Shown here one piece after another: positions 58,992 through 64,000 of a DNA stretch of 64,000 bases. This DNA comes from an uncultured Alphaproteobacteria bacterium (GTDB lineage Bacteria > Pseudomonadota > Alphaproteobacteria > HIMB59 > GCA-002718135): NCBI GenBank assembly GCA_902587565.1, contig CACILT010000003.1, forward strand, positions 95,534-159,533, written 5' to 3'. The notes beneath the pieces are model-generated. The model saw only the letters and a list, made by a program, of their open reading frames with translations, had not been told where the DNA came from and did no database searches. Numbering within the stretch: the stretch's first letter is position 1; each line of letters begins with the position of its first letter. The translations under genes were made by a program, and so were the position numbers.

Positions 58992-60287
58992 ATGATAATT
59001 TCAAAAAATGCATTTTTAAAAGTAATACTACTGCTCACCCTGATTATACTTCTTGCACCTAAAACATATGGATCTTCTTCAGATGAAGAAAAATATAAAT
59101 ATTTAGATCTATTTGGGCAGGTATTCGAAAGGGTAAGATCATCCTATGTAGAAGAGGTTACGGATCAAGAGTTAATTGAAAAAGCGATTGATGGAATGTT
59201 GTCAGGTTTAGATCCTCATTCTGGTTTTATGAATGAAGAAGTATTTCAAGAAATGCAAATGGATACAGAGGGTAAATTTGGGGGATTAGGTATTGAAATT
59301 ACCATGGAAGAAGGTTTTGTAAAAGTCATTGCTCCAATTGAAGATACACCAGCATATGAAGCTGGAGTTCTTGCAGGTGATTACATTATTCAAATAGATG
59401 AAACACCTGTTTTTGGTCTAACTCTAAATGAAGCCGTTGAATTAATGAGAGGTAAAAAAGGTGAACCAATAGTAATTACTATTTCGAGAGCAAATACTGA
59501 ACCCTTTGAGATTGAGATTATTAGAGATTATATAAAAATTAGATCAGTAAAAAGTGAAGTACTTAATAATATTGGATATTTGAGAATAACATCTTTTAAC
59601 GAACAAACAGAAAGTGGCCTTCTTGATGCAATAAAAAAAATTGAAAAAGAAAACCAAATAAAAGGTTATGTTTTAGACGTACGGTCTAACCCAGGCGGTC
59701 TTCTTACTCAAGCAGTTAAGGTAACAGATATATTCTTGGAAAGAGGAGAAATAGTTTCAACAAGAGGTAGAGATAAAAAAGATATTAGAAGATATCGTGC
59801 AAAGAAGTCTGATAGAACTAATGGTAAACCACTTGTTGTAATTATTGACGGAGGCTCTGCATCTGCATCTGAAATTGTTGCAGGCGCCCTACAGGATCAT
59901 AAAAGAGCAATCATTATAGGCACACAATCTTTTGGTAAAGGATCAGTACAAACAATAATTCCCTTTCAAGTTTCAAATAGCGATAGTCTCACTGGTATAA
60001 GATTAACTACAGCTAGATATTATACCCCTTCTGGTGAATCAATCCAGGGTAAGGGTATTGTTCCAGATATAATTATTGAGCAAGGAGAATTTGAATCTTT
60101 TAATTATAAAAGATTTTCTGAGTCAGATTTAAAAGATTCCCTTGATAAAAATAACGAAGAAGAATTAGAAGATAATGAAGATAATGAATTAAGTGAATTT
60201 GAAAAACGTTTAGAGCTTGATTATCAACTTCGTAGAGCCTTTGATCTTGTACAAGGTGTTAGTCTCTTTAATGAAATTCAAGAATAA
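58992..60287 (+). CDS. S41 family C-terminal processing peptidase
   Basis: N-term signal/anchor, PDZ domain, 'LDVRSNPGGLL', 'VIIDGGSASASEIVAGALQDHKRAIIIGTQSFGKGSVQ'. Confidence 0.95.
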   Translation: MIISKNAFLKVILLLTLIILLAPKTYGSSSDEEKYKYLDLFGQVFERVRSSYVEEVTDQELIEKAIDGMLSGLDPHSGFMNEEVFQEMQMDTEGKFGGLGIEITMEEGFVKVIAPIEDTPAYEAGVLAGDYIIQIDETPVFGLTLNEAVELMRGKKGEPIVITISRANTEPFEIEIIRDYIKIRSVKSEVLNNIGYLRITSFNEQTESGLLDAIKKIEKENQIKGYVLDVRSNPGGLLTQAVKVTDIFLERGEIVSTRGRDKKDIRRYRAKKSDRTNGKPLVVIIDGGSASASEIVAGALQDHKRAIIIGTQSFGKGSVQTIIPFQVSNSDSLTGIRLTTARYYTPSGESIQGKGIVPDIIIEQGEFESFNYKRFSESDLKDSLDKNNEEELEDNEDNELSEFEKRLELDYQLRRAFDLVQGVSLFNEIQE

Positions 60288-60289
60288 TA

Positions 60290-60760
60290 ATGCAAAAAAA
60301 ATATAGAAAATGTGTGGGAATGATGATTCTCAACACAAAAAATCAGGTTTTAGTTGGCAAAAGATTAGATAATCCCAGCGGGTATTGGCAAATGCCCCAA
60401 GGTGGTATTGATGAAAATGAAAATCCTGAAGAAGCAGTTTGGAGAGAAATGATGGAAGAAATTGGAACTAATAAAGCATCCTTAATTGCTTCATCTAAAG
60501 AATGGATATCCTATGACATACCAAGTGAAATTTTAATCACTTTACCCTGGGGAAATGAGTATATGGGTCAAATTCAAAAATGGTTTTTATTTAACTTTAA
60601 TGGAGATGATAGAGATATAAATGTAGGAACAGAAAATCCTGAATTTAGTGATTGGAAATGGATGAATTACGACGAAATTACTAATAATGCAGTACCATTT
60701 AAAAAAAATGTTTATCAGAAAATTCAAAGTGAATTTAAAAAAGTTCTAACAGATGTTTAA
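60290..60760 (+). CDS. rppH: RNA pyrophosphohydrolase (Nudix)
   Basis: 'YWQMPQGGIDENENPEEAVWREMMEEIG' Nudix box. Confidence 0.94.
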   Translation: MQKKYRKCVGMMILNTKNQVLVGKRLDNPSGYWQMPQGGIDENENPEEAVWREMMEEIGTNKASLIASSKEWISYDIPSEILITLPWGNEYMGQIQKWFLFNFNGDDRDINVGTENPEFSDWKWMNYDEITNNAVPFKKNVYQKIQSEFKKVLTDV

Positions 60761-61787
60761 TGAAAATCCTGAATTAATAATCACAAGCTTAGATAAACAA
60801 ATATGGGATGAAGAGTTAGAAAACTTTGTTCCTAAAAATATTTTTGATGTTCATACCCATATTTATAAATGGAGTTTTAATCAAGACCCTAAAAAAGATA
60901 TTGGTGAAAGAAATTTTCAAGGAAAATATTTTAGTGAAGTATCTATGAGATTTGCAGATCAAGTAGATCAATTACTTATGCCTAATAGAGTTGTAAACAG
61001 GTTAAGTTTTCCTTTTCCATTCAAATATCCATGTAACTTTGAAGGTTCAAATGAATATATTTTAGAACAAACTAAAACACTTACTGAAAATAAGTGCTTA
61101 ATTTTAATTAACCCAAATATGGATAAAAATTATATTGAAGGCCTTTTATTAAAAAATAACATTAAAGGCTTTAAACCATATAGATTTTATTCAAAAACAA
61201 AGGATACAATTAATTGCAAAATTTTAGATTTTATAACTGAAGAGCAAATAGAAATTGCAGATAAATTTGGACTTATCATTATGATGCATTTAGCAAAAAA
61301 GGATGCAATTGCCGATGATGATAATATTAATGACCTAATTTATTTGAGTGATAAATATCCTAACGTTAAATGGATACTTGCACACTGTGCTAGAAGTTAT
61401 TCTGCTTGGGCGTTAGAAAAAGGAATTAAGAAAATTAGAGATTTAAAAAATATTTGGTATGATTGTTCTACAGTATGTGAATCTGATTCAATTGACGCTC
61501 TGTATCAAGGTGTTGGTCTTGAAAAAATAATGTATGGATCTGATGATATGATAGGGAAAATGAGAGGGAAATATATTACTTTTGGGAAAGCTTGGTCTGC
61601 AATAAATTCTGATAATCATAATTTAGCTCTAAGTCATTGTGATGATCGAATGACATTTATTAGATACGAACAATTAAGAGCAATGAAAAGAGGAATTCGA
61701 AATAGCAAAATAACGGAAAGTGAAAAGCAGGATCTTTTTTATAATAATGCAAAAAATTTAATAGACTCTGTTAATTCTAGAAATTAA
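60753..61787 (+). CDS. Amidohydrolase family metal-dependent hydrolase
   Basis: 'IFDVHTHIYKW', 'LIIMMHLAKKD', 'WILAHCARSYS', 'KIMYGSDD'. Confidence 0.82.
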   Translation: MFNENPELIITSLDKQIWDEELENFVPKNIFDVHTHIYKWSFNQDPKKDIGERNFQGKYFSEVSMRFADQVDQLLMPNRVVNRLSFPFPFKYPCNFEGSNEYILEQTKTLTENKCLILINPNMDKNYIEGLLLKNNIKGFKPYRFYSKTKDTINCKILDFITEEQIEIADKFGLIIMMHLAKKDAIADDDNINDLIYLSDKYPNVKWILAHCARSYSAWALEKGIKKIRDLKNIWYDCSTVCESDSIDALYQGVGLEKIMYGSDDMIGKMRGKYITFGKAWSAINSDNHNLALSHCDDRMTFIRYEQLRAMKRGIRNSKITESEKQDLFYNNAKNLIDSVNSRN

Positions 61788-62181
61788 ATCTTATCATAAA
61801 AACTTACTGTTATAGCTTCTAATTTAGCTTTTGCTATCGACAGTTGCTCTTCTGACTCTTTACTTTCCTTACTACCTAATTCTTCAATTTCTTTTTCAAT
61901 TGATGACTTGTCTAAAGAATTTAGTTCAACTACACTTTCTGCAAGAACAATACATTTCTCTGGATTAATTTCAGCAAAACCACCTGATACAAAAAATGAT
62001 TTAACTAAATTTTTATCCTCACTATAAACCATCACTCTACCAGGTCTTAATGAGGACATTACTTGACTATGTCCAGGTAAGACACCCAGATCACCATCTT
62101 TGCCTGGAACAATAATAGTTCCAACATCATCATTAAAAATGAGGTTTTCTGGAGAAACTAAATCAAAAGAAATTGTTGCCA

Positions 62182-62182
<1 letters not shown>
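61784..62182 (-). CDS. atpC: ATP synthase F1 epsilon subunit
   Basis: 'FDLVSPENLIFNDDVGTIIVPGKDGDLGVLPGHSQVMSSLRPG'; directly downstream of atpD. Confidence 0.95.

Positions 62183-64000
<1,818 letters not shown>

Overview
AT-rich 64 kb chromosomal window, probably from a streamlined marine alphaproteobacterium (inferred from gene content and synteny, not proven). Positions ~1-32 kb are a dense sugar/sugar-acid uptake and catabolism region. It holds three ABC sugar transporters, a near-complete non-phosphorylative L-fucose/L-rhamnose-type oxidative pathway (lactonase, fuconate dehydratase, SDR dehydrogenase, FAH hydrolase, L-lactate dehydrogenase), an IolD-like ThDP enzyme, two MaoC proteins, a class III CoA-transferase, a solute-binding-protein homologue with no signal peptide, a stand-alone MetE-like protein, and galE/galT. 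Positions ~32-64 kb are mostly housekeeping: tRNA-Leu(CAA), dsbB, coq7, argH-lptM-lysA, tyrA, a chorismate mutase-HisC fusion, SAM-II riboswitch-metX-metW, gloB, rplU-rpmA-obgE-proB-proA-nadD-rsfS, ctp, rppH and atpC-atpD-atpG. I saw no CRISPR array, transposase, integrase or prophage module. Most interesting observations: (i) a Rieske-like small protein whose usual Cys-x-His / Cys-x-x-His ligand positions read CPC / CPTC; (ii) a tightly coupled 8-gene operon joining a cytosolic SBP-like protein, CoA-transferase and MaoC to the fuconate pathway; (iii) a degenerate copy of the 5' end of tRNA-Leu about 1.1 kb from the intact gene, flanking an orphan secreted protein with an internal repeat; (iv) an MFS gene whose stop codon lies inside the antisense of that tRNA; (v) a chorismate mutase-aminotransferase fusion; (vi) a strong hairpin after each of the three transporter SBP genes.
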